Translations under genes and position numbers: made by a program
The notes under the pieces: model-generated
Seen by the model: the letters and a program-made list of their open reading frames with translations, nothing else
Told to the model about the DNA's origin: nothing
Database searches by the model: none
DNA from: a virus
DNA: 31,454 nt
Virus record (IMG/VR): IMGVR_UViG_3300044533_000741
Span: 1-31,454 of that record
Strand: one strand, 5' to 3'
In this document: in pieces, positions 1 through 7,727 of the stretch
Layout of the letters: the number at the start of each line of letters is the position of its first letter
Numbering within the stretch: position 1 is the stretch's first letter

Positions 1-157
1 TTTCCCGGGCAACCTCGGAAGTGCCATATTTTCCGCCTGAGTTTTCTTGTTTTGCTTGCAAACCATTCCCGGCGGCGATAATCTCACTGCGGGGATAATC
101 TCAACATTTGCAACGGAGTACACATGCCGAACGAAATCCAGAACGCAGCTGAGCGCG
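1..157. repeat. Terminal direct repeat, left copy
   Basis: This stretch matches 31298-31454 over 157 bases with one mismatch (T at 31, G at 31328). The last 126 bases are identical. It covers the upstream region and first codons of the first gene. It probably reflects joining of a circular or permuted genome during assembly, although a true short terminal redundancy is possible. Confidence 0.95.
56..103 (+). promoter_or_regulatory. Candidate promoter with doubled GATAATCTCA
   Basis: GATAATCTCA occurs twice, at 77-86 and 94-103, seventeen bases apart. GATAAT differs from the TATAAT -10 consensus by one base. TTGCAA at 56-61 lies 15 bases before the first copy and could act as a -35 element. 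The same TTGC..GATAATCT layout recurs at 21681-21707. The position fits a promoter for the packaging and structural genes, but the spacer is shorter than the usual 17. Confidence 0.4.
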
Positions 158-507
158 TGGCTCAGCAGATGCCGACAGCCGATGGGCCCTACGGATTCGC
201 ATGGGTGACGCTGCTGGTGCCGATCATTACCGAGGCGCTCAAGTGCCTGTTCGACAACGACGATGTGACCCCCGAGCAGGTGCAGTCACGGGTGCGAACG
301 ATGCAGCTGCGCAACCCGGCTCGGCTCAAGCGACGCATGACCAGCGCGGCCACAAAGGCGGCCAGACGCCAGGGTCATCGCATCAGCCGGCTCGAGGCAG
401 AACAGATCGCAGACGCAACCATCGCGGACTGCCTGGCACAGCCGGCCAGCGTGGTCGAGTCTGCCGGGTTCAGCGCTCAGCGAGTCGACACAGGTGACGA
501 CACATGA
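124..507 (+). CDS. Unknown protein with one hydrophobic stretch
   Basis: This 127-residue protein opens the long + strand operon. A good ribosome binding site (GGAG at 115-118) precedes ATG 124. Residues 24-43 are hydrophobic (FAWVTLLVPIITEALKCLF) and could span or touch a membrane. The remainder is basic and helical, rich in Arg, Ala and Gln. The gene overlaps the next one by ATGA. Its place just before an exported protein and a papain-like protease would suit a membrane partner or holin-like role, but a single weak segment is poor evidence. I do not recognise the family. Confidence 0.8.
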   Translation: MPNEIQNAAERVAQQMPTADGPYGFAWVTLLVPIITEALKCLFDNDDVTPEQVQSRVRTMQLRNPARLKRRMTSAATKAARRQGHRISRLEAEQIADATIADCLAQPASVVESAGFSAQRVDTGDDT

Positions 508-1304
508 CAGCGCTGCTCACCCTCTGTCTGCTGCTGCTGCTCGATGACCCGGCGCTGGTCTTTCCAACGCCAGCGCCAGCGGTCACTCCACAGCCACAGG
601 ACGTGGCGCCGGGCCCCATACGGATCAGGCCCGAGGAGTGGCTGCTGGTGTCCGGCAAGCGCCAGTGTCTGCTGATCGCAATCCCGGAGGGTGTGATCAG
701 CATCACAGAGCAGCAGTTGCAGCAGGGAGAGACCGCAGTCTATCGCGGCAGATTTGCCGGCAGCAACGGGCAGATTGTGACACGTCGGATCTCTGATCCG
801 TGGATCTACTCAATCGAGGCTCACGCCCCCGGCAATGTCACTCTGGTGGTGGTGCCGTATGGATTCGCTGACCCAGCAGAGCGGCAGATTGTACAGCTGG
901 TGGTCGATGGCTCTGCGCCCAATCCTCCCCCTGGGCCGGGGCCATCGCCACAGCCACCACAGCCGGCAGACGCGGATCTGCGGGTGTTGCTGCTGGTGGA
1001 TCAGGACGCGCCGCCGGCGGCATTGCAGGCCGTCAACTCACAGGCGGTGAGGCAGTGGCTGGATGCCAACTGTGTGCAGGATGCGGGCAGGGCAGAGTGG
1101 AGGCTCTGGGATCGGTCGGCCATTGAGTCGGACGGGCTCGACTCAGCGCCGGCCATCTGGCAGAAGCTCTGGCAGGACGTCAGGGCGGATTTGAGTGACG
1201 GACCACAAGCGGTGATTGTCCGTGGCACGGATGCCACGGTCGTCCCGATCGAGTCGCAGCCCCAGCTGCTGCAGGCTCTTAAGGCAGCGAGGGGACAACA
1301 GTGA
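504..1304 (+). CDS. Exported two-domain protein with Pro-rich linker
   Basis: This 266-residue protein has a Leu-rich N terminus (residues 2-13) that looks like a signal or anchor segment, although it lacks the usual basic start. A first domain (about 35-135) looks beta-rich. A Pro/Gly linker follows at 137-156. The C-terminal domain (157-266) starts with a hydrophobic strand (VLLLVDQ), has alternating helices and strands, and ends in a VVPIESQPQLLQAL stretch. This could be a thioredoxin-like fold without the CxxC pair, but that is inference. The gene is coupled to both neighbours and probably acts with the following protease and thioredoxin. Confidence 0.8.
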   Translation: MTALLTLCLLLLLDDPALVFPTPAPAVTPQPQDVAPGPIRIRPEEWLLVSGKRQCLLIAIPEGVISITEQQLQQGETAVYRGRFAGSNGQIVTRRISDPWIYSIEAHAPGNVTLVVVPYGFADPAERQIVQLVVDGSAPNPPPGPGPSPQPPQPADADLRVLLLVDQDAPPAALQAVNSQAVRQWLDANCVQDAGRAEWRLWDRSAIESDGLDSAPAIWQKLWQDVRADLSDGPQAVIVRGTDATVVPIESQPQLLQALKAARGQQ

Positions 1305-2095
1305 GCAGCAGCAGCATCCCGTCAGGAGCGATCATCATCGACGACTCGACGCCCGAGTCAGTCTGGGCCGGAGGCTCCCGAGGCCTCGACATGGCGGACC
1401 GACCCAACGCCGGCGGCTTCGGTTACGGCAGCTCGGCCATGCCATACCCGACCAGCATGCGCACAATGACGATGGCCGAAATCAAGGCCTCGATCCGCGA
1501 CGCTGAGAAATACAAGAGCCGGATCTCCGACATGATCCGGCAGCACGACTGGGGCTGTAAAGATCAGGGCAGCACGAACTACTGCTGGGCCTTCGCCACG
1601 GTCTACTGCCTCGAGCTTGCCATCCTCAGGGCCAACCAGACGCCGGTGAGGCTCAGCCCCGCATCGGTGGCGGCCCCGATCAAAGGCTATCGCAACGTCG
1701 GCGGCTGGGGCGGCGACGCCCTCAAGTGGCTCAAAGAGCACGGTGCAGTCCCCCAGCAATACTGGCCAGAGCGAGCGATCGAGCGACGCTATGCCACGCA
1801 GGGCAACCAGCTGGCGGCCCGCAAGTACAGAGCGACGGACTGGATCGAGGTGCAGCCACGGAACATGATGCAGGCGGCGACCATGGTACTGTCGGGCTAC
1901 CCGATCTCAGCCGGCTTCAACTGGTGGGGCCATCAGATCACAATCGTCGATGCCCTGATCCTCGACGGCGAGCTCTGCTGGGGAGTGGTCAACAGCTGGG
2001 GCCCGACATGGGGCGACAAGGGCTACGGAGTTTTGCGTGGACGGAAAGCGGTGTTTGATGATGCCGTGTGTCCGATTGCAGGGGTAGCACAATGA
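1301..2095 (+). CDS. Papain-family (C1) cysteine protease
   Basis: This 264-residue protein is a recognisable papain-type protease. The oxyanion-hole Gln (Q89) and nucleophile Cys (C95) lie in KDQGSTNYCWAF. The catalytic His is H211 in WWGHQITIVD, and Asn N231 lies in VNSWGPTWGDKGYG, the family's standard Asn-Ser-Trp-Gly signature. Residues 1-80 precede the catalytic core and could act as a short pro-region. No signal peptide is visible, so export would need a holin or a neighbour. Start is GTG 1301, overlapping the previous stop (GTGA) with GAGGGG upstream. No other lytic enzyme is visible in the genome, so a role in host envelope breakdown is possible. Virion maturation or attack on host proteins are alternatives. 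Confidence 0.92.
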   Translation: MSSSSIPSGAIIIDDSTPESVWAGGSRGLDMADRPNAGGFGYGSSAMPYPTSMRTMTMAEIKASIRDAEKYKSRISDMIRQHDWGCKDQGSTNYCWAFATVYCLELAILRANQTPVRLSPASVAAPIKGYRNVGGWGGDALKWLKEHGAVPQQYWPERAIERRYATQGNQLAARKYRATDWIEVQPRNMMQAATMVLSGYPISAGFNWWGHQITIVDALILDGELCWGVVNSWGPTWGDKGYGVLRGRKAVFDDAVCPIAGVAQ

Positions 2096-2502
2096 TCGCA
2101 GCACTGGCGGCAATGGCCCTTCTGATCGCGGACGAATGGCGATTCCGTGTGTCGGTCGCACAGCCACAGCCGGCACCCTTCGAGGAGCAGGCCGAGGAGG
2201 AGTACTACGCTGTCCTCTTCACTGCCAGTTGGTGCGGTCCTTGCCAGCGGTACAAGGCCAGCACACTCCCGCAGGTCGAGCAGCTGCTGCCGGTCACACA
2301 GACTGACATGGACAAGAGCCCCGAGTATTGGCGGGCCCGTGTGGTACAATCCGGAGGCAAGCCGGTCACGGTGCCGGCGGTGACGTCGATTCCGACGGTG
2401 TGGCTCGTGCGAAAATCTGACAGGATGCCGGTGGCACGATGGCGAGGCGGCGCAACACCAGCACAGATCGCGGCGGAGCTCGAGAGGCTCCGGAGCCAGT
2501 GA
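2092..2502 (+). CDS. Exported thioredoxin-like protein
   Basis: This 136-residue protein carries a hydrophobic N terminus (residues 1-12) consistent with a signal peptide or anchor, then a thioredoxin fold. The redox motif WCGPC is at 47-51 and the conserved cis-Pro is P101 in SIPTVWLV. It would reduce or form disulfides outside the cytoplasm, possibly for the adjacent papain-type protease, which contains several Cys. ATG 2092 overlaps the previous stop (ATGA) with AGGGG upstream. A start at GTG 2068 is possible but would bury the signal-like segment. Confidence 0.9.
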   Translation: MIAALAAMALLIADEWRFRVSVAQPQPAPFEEQAEEEYYAVLFTASWCGPCQRYKASTLPQVEQLLPVTQTDMDKSPEYWRARVVQSGGKPVTVPAVTSIPTVWLVRKSDRMPVARWRGGATPAQIAAELERLRSQ

Positions 2503-4625
2503 GCACGGCCACAGCCCCACGCAAGCGGCGAGCGGCGGCCCCGCGATCAGCGGACGAGGTGCGCGACCGGGCCACGGCAGCCTACGAGAGGCTCAAGGCC
2601 AAGGCGGCCGAGCGGTCCAAGCAGGTCAGCAACTCAGCCCGAGACATCGGGGACATCCCACCAGTCGGCGATCCGGTGCTGCGCGAGGCGTGCGAGGCGG
2701 ATCTGCGGACGTTTCTGGAGCGGTGCTTCCCGCAGGCCTTCCGGCTCGGCTGGTGTGACGACCATCTGGTGCTGATCGAGGAGCTGCAGCGAGTCATCGA
2801 GCGGGGCGGATTCCGCGCTGTTGGTATGCCACGCGGCACGGGCAAGTCGACGATCATCATGCGGGCCATGATCTGGGCGATTGTCCGCCGGCTGCACCCA
2901 TTCTCGATGATCGCGGCGGCCAACGCCGGCAAGGCTGAAAAGCTGCTCAGAGACATCGTCACAGAGTGGTCGCACAATCCCATGCTCTACGATCTCTGGC
3001 CGGAAGTGGCATATCCCATCCGCAAGCTCGAGGGGATCAGCAACCGAGCCAAGGGCCAGCTCTATCGCGGGCAAAACACTAACATTCAGATCTCGACCAA
3101 GACGGCAGTATTCGCCACGCTGGACGGATTCGCGGGGACGGGCGCGATCGTCACAGCCAGCGGCCTGATGGAGGCGGTGCGCGGTGCGCTGCACACACTA
3201 CCAGACGGTCGAGTCATCCGGCCCAGTATGTTATTGTGCGACGACTTCCAGACCCGCGAGTCGGCCTTGTCTGCGATCCAATGCCACGGCAGAACGGAGG
3301 TCATCCAGAATGATCTCGTGGGGATGCGAGGCCCGGACACGCCATTCTGCGCGCTGGTAACGTGCACTGTGATCCGCAGCGACGACGCAGCCGACAGACT
3401 GCTCAATCGCGAAATCAATCCGGACTGGTGCGGGATACGGCGGGCATTCATCCGCCAGATGCCGGACGACGCGGCCATGCAGCTGTGGTCACAATACGGC
3501 GACATCAGAGCGGCATCGCTACGCGAGCACGGCGACATCCGCGACGCGACCCGGTTCTATCGCGACCACAAGGCGGCCATGGACTCCGGCAGCGAGGTGG
3601 CATGGCCGGCACGGTACAGTGCGAGCAGCGGCGAGATCTCGGCTCTTCAGCATGGGATGGAGTGGTACTATCGCAGCCGGAGCGGATTCTTCTCGGAGCT
3701 GCAGAACGAGCCACAGAAGGACGAGAACGAAAGCCGGACATGGCTCACAGCCCAGGACATCGCCGACAGCCGGCGCGTGAAGCTGCCTCGAGGCGTGGCA
3801 CCGAAGGGGTTTCACAAGTTGGTGGCCATGGTGGACGTCCAGCAAACGCTGCTGTACTACACGGTGGCGGCGGCCCGTGAGGACGGCTCTCTGCACGTCA
3901 TGCGATACGGCACATTTCCAGAGCAGGACGATCCGTATTTCACGCTCAAGGAAGCGCGTAAGAGGCTCAGCCACAAGTACCCGCAGGCCGGAGACATGGC
4001 GGCTCTCAGCCAAGGCATAACGGAGTTCTGCGAATGGTTATTCGCTCAGGACTGGCGGAGCGAGGACGGCGGCCACATGACGCCCGAGCTGGTGGCATTC
4101 GACGCCCGATGGAAAACGGATTTGGTGAAGTCGGCACTCAGTCGCAGCAACCACAGGCAGCAACTGCTGGCGTACATGGGCCAGAGCTATCGAGCGGCAG
4201 ACAAGCCCATCAGTGAACGCAAGTACGACCCCGGCTCACGAGTCGGCCTCGGCTGGGTGGTCGTGAAGCGCAAGGCAGCCGGCGACATTCGCAACTGCCT
4301 CTCAGACGTGAACTACTGGAAAACGGCATGGCATGACCAGATGGCTGTGAGGATCGGCCATGCCGGAGCCATCACGCTCTACGACGGGATGCATCGGCTC
4401 TACTCCGAGCACCTCACGAGCGAGTATGCGACCCAGACCGAGGGCCGAGGCCGGACGGTGATGGAGTGGCGGCTGAGAGTCGGGGCAGAGAATCACTGGC
4501 TGGACAGCTCAGTCGGCTGTCTGGTGCTGGCCTCTGTGCTGGGCTGCAATGTGCCAGAGGTGAGTGAGGCCACGGAGCAGAAGCGACGGCGGCGAATCAA
4601 ACGACGAACGGAGGTGAGGACATGA
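2499..4625 (+). CDS. Terminase large subunit
   Basis: This is the DNA packaging motor with ATPase and nuclease domains, about 708 residues. A Walker A-type loop (GMPRGTGKST, about 109-118) and a Walker B-type stretch (MLLCDDF, about 244-250, ending in Asp-Asp) mark the ATPase. Asp-containing segments downstream (KLVAMVDVQ, LVAFDARWKTD) suit the RNase H-like nuclease. The N terminus is basic and rich in Ala and Arg. Start GTG 2499 overlaps the previous stop as GTGA, the pattern used throughout this genome. ATG 2439 is in frame but would overlap the thioredoxin gene by 64 bases. No separate small terminase is visible nearby. Confidence 0.92.
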   Translation: MSTATAPRKRRAAAPRSADEVRDRATAAYERLKAKAAERSKQVSNSARDIGDIPPVGDPVLREACEADLRTFLERCFPQAFRLGWCDDHLVLIEELQRVIERGGFRAVGMPRGTGKSTIIMRAMIWAIVRRLHPFSMIAAANAGKAEKLLRDIVTEWSHNPMLYDLWPEVAYPIRKLEGISNRAKGQLYRGQNTNIQISTKTAVFATLDGFAGTGAIVTASGLMEAVRGALHTLPDGRVIRPSMLLCDDFQTRESALSAIQCHGRTEVIQNDLVGMRGPDTPFCALVTCTVIRSDDAADRLLNREINPDWCGIRRAFIRQMPDDAAMQLWSQYGDIRAASLREHGDIRDATRFYRDHKAAMDSGSEVAWPARYSASSGEISALQHGMEWYYRSRSGFFSELQNEPQKDENESRTWLTAQDIADSRRVKLPRGVAPKGFHKLVAMVDVQQTLLYYTVAAAREDGSLHVMRYGTFPEQDDPYFTLKEARKRLSHKYPQAGDMAALSQGITEFCEWLFAQDWRSEDGGHMTPELVAFDARWKTDLVKSALSRSNHRQQLLAYMGQSYRAADKPISERKYDPGSRVGLGWVVVKRKAAGDIRNCLSDVNYWKTAWHDQMAVRIGHAGAITLYDGMHRLYSEHLTSEYATQTEGRGRTVMEWRLRVGAENHWLDSSVGCLVLASVLGCNVPEVSEATEQKRRRRIKRRTEVRT

Positions 4626-4906
4626 GCGAGGGAAAAACGGGCAGACCCAAGGGCAGCAAAACCAGGGACCGCGTAGTCGTGGACGTGAGGGTCTCACACT
4701 GCCCCACATGCCAGAGCACAGAGCGGGCAGAGTACAGCGATGCTCCGCAGCGGATCGACGGCGATGGCATCAGCCCCGAGGGCAGGCCCTACACGGCGGT
4801 ACTGCTGCGGCGGACCAGCTGCCTCAACTGCGGCCAGTACCGAGTGGATCGGTCGTATATCTGCGAGCTGAAATCGGGCGATCCTGTTTCGCCCGTTGAC
4901 GACTGA
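4622..4906 (+). CDS. Small zinc-ribbon protein
   Basis: This 94-residue protein has two CxxC pairs, CPTC (C27, C30) and CLNC (C67, C70), as expected of a zinc ribbon. The N terminus has GRPKGSK, which resembles an AT-hook and could touch the DNA minor groove. It is coupled to the terminase by ATGA with a strong GGAGG upstream. The position between terminase and gpW-like connector makes a packaging or DNA-recognition role possible, perhaps in place of a small terminase. That function is inferred from place and motifs only. Confidence 0.85.
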   Translation: MSEGKTGRPKGSKTRDRVVVDVRVSHCPTCQSTERAEYSDAPQRIDGDGISPEGRPYTAVLLRRTSCLNCGQYRVDRSYICELKSGDPVSPVDD

Positions 4907-4913
4907 GCAGGCG

Positions 4914-4930
4914 GCCCGCAGACTGCGGGC
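4914..4930 (+). promoter_or_regulatory. Hairpin abutting the gpW-like start codon
   Basis: GCCCGCA, loop GAC, and TGCGGGC form a perfect 7-bp stem that ends at 4930, one base before ATG 4931. No Shine-Dalgarno sequence is visible in this 24-base gap. The hairpin probably affects translation of the connector gene or mRNA stability. No T-run follows, so it is not a typical terminator. Confidence 0.6.
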
Positions 4931-5128
4931 ATGAGTGAAACCACAGCACAGATTATCGCCAGACTGAGACAGACGCTGCAGAGCGGCGTGACGTCGGACA
5001 GTCGCGACGGCGCATCGACGACGATTGATCTGCAGGTGATCAAAGAGCAGCTGCGGGAGCTCGAAGAGCAGACCGGCACAAGGCGGCGGCGGTCGCCAAT
5101 TATCAACGTCGTAATGAGCCGGAGGTGA
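4931..5128 (+). CDS. gpW-like head-tail connector
   Basis: This 65-residue protein matches the gpW pattern: an N-terminal helix, a short beta hairpin (SGVTSDSRDGASTTIDLQ), a second helix (VIKEQLRELEEQTG), then a basic RRRR stretch. gpW closes the head after DNA filling. In lambda the order is terminase, gpW, portal, as here. ATG 4931 has no clear ribosome binding site and is preceded directly by a hairpin. The end overlaps the GGAGGTGA that serves the portal gene. Confidence 0.85.
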   Translation: MSETTAQIIARLRQTLQSGVTSDSRDGASTTIDLQVIKEQLRELEEQTGTRRRRSPIINVVMSRR

Positions 5129-5132
5129 TGCG

Positions 5133-6527
5133 GTGAGCACTACCAGTCCCGGCACGACGGACACCACCTATCAGGCACTCAACCCCGGCAATCGCCGGCG
5201 GTCGGCCACAGCCAAGGTGCGGCTGGAGGATAGTCTTCTCAACGATCGGCGACGCGAGGCCCTCGCAGCCAACGCCCTGGACGTGTGGCGCAATATGGGG
5301 CTGCTGGCGTGGGCCATCCGGCGGACGCTGGACTACTGCTGTTTGTGGGATTTCCAGCCACGGACTGGCGATCGCGGTCTCGATGTGGCGCTCAAGCAAC
5401 TCATGGCCAGAGACACCGAGCCCGAAGCTATCGACACCTACGGGCGCATGGATTGGGACGACATCCGCAGGGTGGCTGAGGCCCAGAAGCTGCTGGCCGG
5501 CGACTGCTTTCTGGTCAAGCAGAGCGACTGGACTTTACAGCTGGTCGAGGGCGCATTCTGTCGGTCGCCAGCCTACGGACGCAACGACCAGAAGCAATGG
5601 ATCAACGGGGCCAAGCTCCGGAACGGTCGGGTGGTTGCGTGGAATTTTGCCGAGGAAGATCCGCTCACAGGGACACGCGGCGACCGCATCATCCGCCAGA
5701 GCAACGTCTGGCAGCACTGCCAGTTTGAGGGCAGGCCAAACCAGATCCGGCCACAGTCTCCAATCGTCGCAGCGCTCAATGAGTTCCGCGACGTCGATGA
5801 GACATTTGATCACATGAGGGCGAAGATCAAGCTGGATCAGCTATTCGGGATTGCATTCAGTCGCAAGCCCGAGGCCGAGGCCTTCGACTCAGACAACGAT
5901 CAGGATGGCTCGCAGGACGCATCGGCGAGGGTGCTTGATTTCGGGCAAGGCCCGGCGGTGTTTGATCTCGACGAAGGCGAGGACGTCAAGGCGATCGAAA
6001 GCGGCAACCCAGCCAGCCAAACGCAAGACTTTTTGAAGCTGTGTCTTCAGATCGCATTGAAGTCGCTGGATCTGCCCTATTCATTCTTCGACGAAAGCTG
6101 GACCAACTACAGCGGCAGCAGAGGCGCGTGGAATCTATTCGAGCGCGCTTGCCACGCCAGACGCAAGACACAGGAACGACTCCACAAGCGGCTGACCCAG
6201 TGGCTGCTGCTGAAATGGGCCTTGCCTGTCGACTTCGGTGGCACGGGCGAGATCAGCCTACCGGGCGGCCAGCTGGTCTCTGATCTGCAGTGGCGATGGG
6301 TGCCGAGGGGCATAGCCTTTTGGAAGCCACAGGAAGAGCTCGACGTGGCACTGCGGTCGGTCGCTGCAGGGCTTCAGTCGATGCAGGACGTGTGCGACAC
6401 ATGGGGATTTGGCGACTATCTGGACAACTGCCGAGAGATCGCCAAGGAGCGCGAGGAGCTCGCATCCCTCGGCTATCTGCAGGCATGGAGCAATGCGGCA
6501 ATGGTGCGACTGGAGGCGGTGCAATGA
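5133..6527 (+). CDS. Portal protein (lambda gpB-like)
   Basis: This 464-residue protein has the length and place of a lambda-type portal, the dodecameric ring through which DNA enters the head and to which connectors bind. Features include the N-terminal RRRSATAKVR, the early LLAWAIRRTLDYCC helix, the AGDCFLVKQ stretch and the SLDLPYSFFDESWTNYSGSRGAWNLFERACHARRK region, typical of the portal core and stem. Start is GTG 5133 behind a near-perfect GGAGGTGAT. The end overlaps the protease start by ATGA. Confidence 0.92.
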   Translation: MSTTSPGTTDTTYQALNPGNRRRSATAKVRLEDSLLNDRRREALAANALDVWRNMGLLAWAIRRTLDYCCLWDFQPRTGDRGLDVALKQLMARDTEPEAIDTYGRMDWDDIRRVAEAQKLLAGDCFLVKQSDWTLQLVEGAFCRSPAYGRNDQKQWINGAKLRNGRVVAWNFAEEDPLTGTRGDRIIRQSNVWQHCQFEGRPNQIRPQSPIVAALNEFRDVDETFDHMRAKIKLDQLFGIAFSRKPEAEAFDSDNDQDGSQDASARVLDFGQGPAVFDLDEGEDVKAIESGNPASQTQDFLKLCLQIALKSLDLPYSFFDESWTNYSGSRGAWNLFERACHARRKTQERLHKRLTQWLLLKWALPVDFGGTGEISLPGGQLVSDLQWRWVPRGIAFWKPQEELDVALRSVAAGLQSMQDVCDTWGFGDYLDNCREIAKEREELASLGYLQAWSNAAMVRLEAVQ

Positions 6528-7714
6528 ATCGCGGATGGCAGATCGACATGCGGTGGCTGCAGGCCTATGAGCACAGGATGGCGGCCAAGGCCGGCAGGCC
6601 TCGAGGCGACATGGACCCGGAGCGGATCGACGACCGCATCTACGATATGTGGGCCGAGATGCTCGGCTTTCAAGATTCGACGCCAGTCAGCTACACCGAG
6701 GACGGGATAGCGATCGTCTCGGTTGTGGGCCCGTTGTTCAAAACCAAAAGCAGCCCATTCCGCTCGAACTACGCCAGCATCCTCGAGGGCCTCAAGGAGC
6801 TGCTGGAGATACCGCCCCGCGCTGTGGTTCTGCGGATCGACAGCCCCGGCGGCGTGGTCGATGGCGGCACTGCTGTCGTCGATGCCGTGAACGAGCTGGC
6901 CCAGCGGACACTGGTTGTGGCCAGTGTGAACGGCTGCGGCTGCTCGATGGCCTATCGCATCGCATCACAGGCCGGGAGCATTTGGGCCAGCAAGGACTCC
7001 GAGGTCGGCTCAATCGGCACATACTGGCAGGTGATCGACTATAGCAGGGCCTACGCAGATGCGGGCCTCAAGTCGGTGCTGCTGACCAGCGGAGCCTACA
7101 AGGGCATCGCAGCGCCAGGCGAAGAGATCACGCCGGACCAGCAGGCATTCCTGCAGGGCAAGGTGGACGAGATGAATGCCCGATTTCTGGCCGATGTGGG
7201 CAGCGGTCGGAGCATGACGAGTGAGCAGGTGGCGGCCGTCTCCGACGGTCGGTGGTGGTCGGCAGCCGAAGCTGCTGGCCTCGGTTTGGTGGATCAGATC
7301 GGATCGCTCGACGATGTGCTCGCAGCCATCCGGTCACAGCAAGGACAGGACACGATGAACAAGCAGACGCTGCAGCCAGCGGCGGCAGGGGAGCAGCCAG
7401 CAGCTGCAGCGGCAGAGGTGCCGGTGACAGTGCAGGAGGCACCCACGCAGCCGGATCTGGCGGCTTACATGACAGCCTTCGGTGATGCCGAGGGTGCCCG
7501 GATGTTCCGCGACGGGATGGACTTCAGCGCGGCTCAGGCATCGCATCTGCAGACACTGCAGGGCACGATCCAGGATCTGCGAGCCGAGCTGACCCAGCTC
7601 AAGCAGCAGGCGGCCAGCATGGCCGAGGCGGTCAAGGGTGAGACGACGCCGGTGGCGATTGGTGGCACGGTGCCACGCAGTCTGGCCGAGGCATTCCGAG
7701 CACGCAAGAATTGA
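6524..7714 (+). CDS. S49 (SppA-like) prohead protease with C-terminal scaffold
   Basis: This 396-residue protein joins a head maturation protease to a scaffold region. The protease part (about 55-275) belongs to the S49/ClpP-fold family. RIDSPGG lies at 104-110, the expected nucleophile is S141 in GCGCSMAYRIAS, and the expected general-base Lys is K193 in SGAYKG. The part from about 278 to 396 is Ala/Gln-rich with a coiled coil (QTLQGTIQDLRAELTQL), like a scaffold. This matches lambda gpC with Nu3. ATG 6524 overlaps the portal stop (ATGA). An in-frame ATG further upstream lies inside the portal gene and is rejected. Confidence 0.92.
   Translation: MNRGWQIDMRWLQAYEHRMAAKAGRPRGDMDPERIDDRIYDMWAEMLGFQDSTPVSYTEDGIAIVSVVGPLFKTKSSPFRSNYASILEGLKELLEIPPRAVVLRIDSPGGVVDGGTAVVDAVNELAQRTLVVASVNGCGCSMAYRIASQAGSIWASKDSEVGSIGTYWQVIDYSRAYADAGLKSVLLTSGAYKGIAAPGEEITPDQQAFLQGKVDEMNARFLADVGSGRSMTSEQVAAVSDGRWWSAAEAAGLGLVDQIGSLDDVLAAIRSQQGQDTMNKQTLQPAAAGEQPAAAAAEVPVTVQEAPTQPDLAAYMTAFGDAEGARMFRDGMDFSAAQASHLQTLQGTIQDLRAELTQLKQQAASMAEAVKGETTPVAIGGTVPRSLAEAFRARKN
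7355..7714 (+). CDS. Putative nested scaffold protein (internal start)
   Basis: An in-frame ATG at 7355, preceded by AAGGACAGGA, would give a 119-residue product identical to the C terminus of the protease. It begins MNKQTLQPAAAG and contains the Ala/Gln-rich and coiled-coil parts but not the protease. Lambda makes Nu3 from inside gene C in this way. Use of this start is inferred from position and upstream sequence. Confidence 0.55.
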   Translation: MNKQTLQPAAAGEQPAAAAAEVPVTVQEAPTQPDLAAYMTAFGDAEGARMFRDGMDFSAAQASHLQTLQGTIQDLRAELTQLKQQAASMAEAVKGETTPVAIGGTVPRSLAEAFRARKN

Positions 7715-7727
7715 GGAGTAGACGACC

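Noticed and set aside
1358-1759. Long open frames on the - strand (for example 1358-1759 and 24330-25751)
   Set aside because: They are antisense to well-supported genes, have skewed composition and lack recognisable protein patterns. GC-rich codon bias opens such frames.
2439-2498. Terminase start at ATG 2439
   Set aside because: It would overlap the thioredoxin gene by 64 bases, while GTG 2499 fits the GTGA coupling used here.
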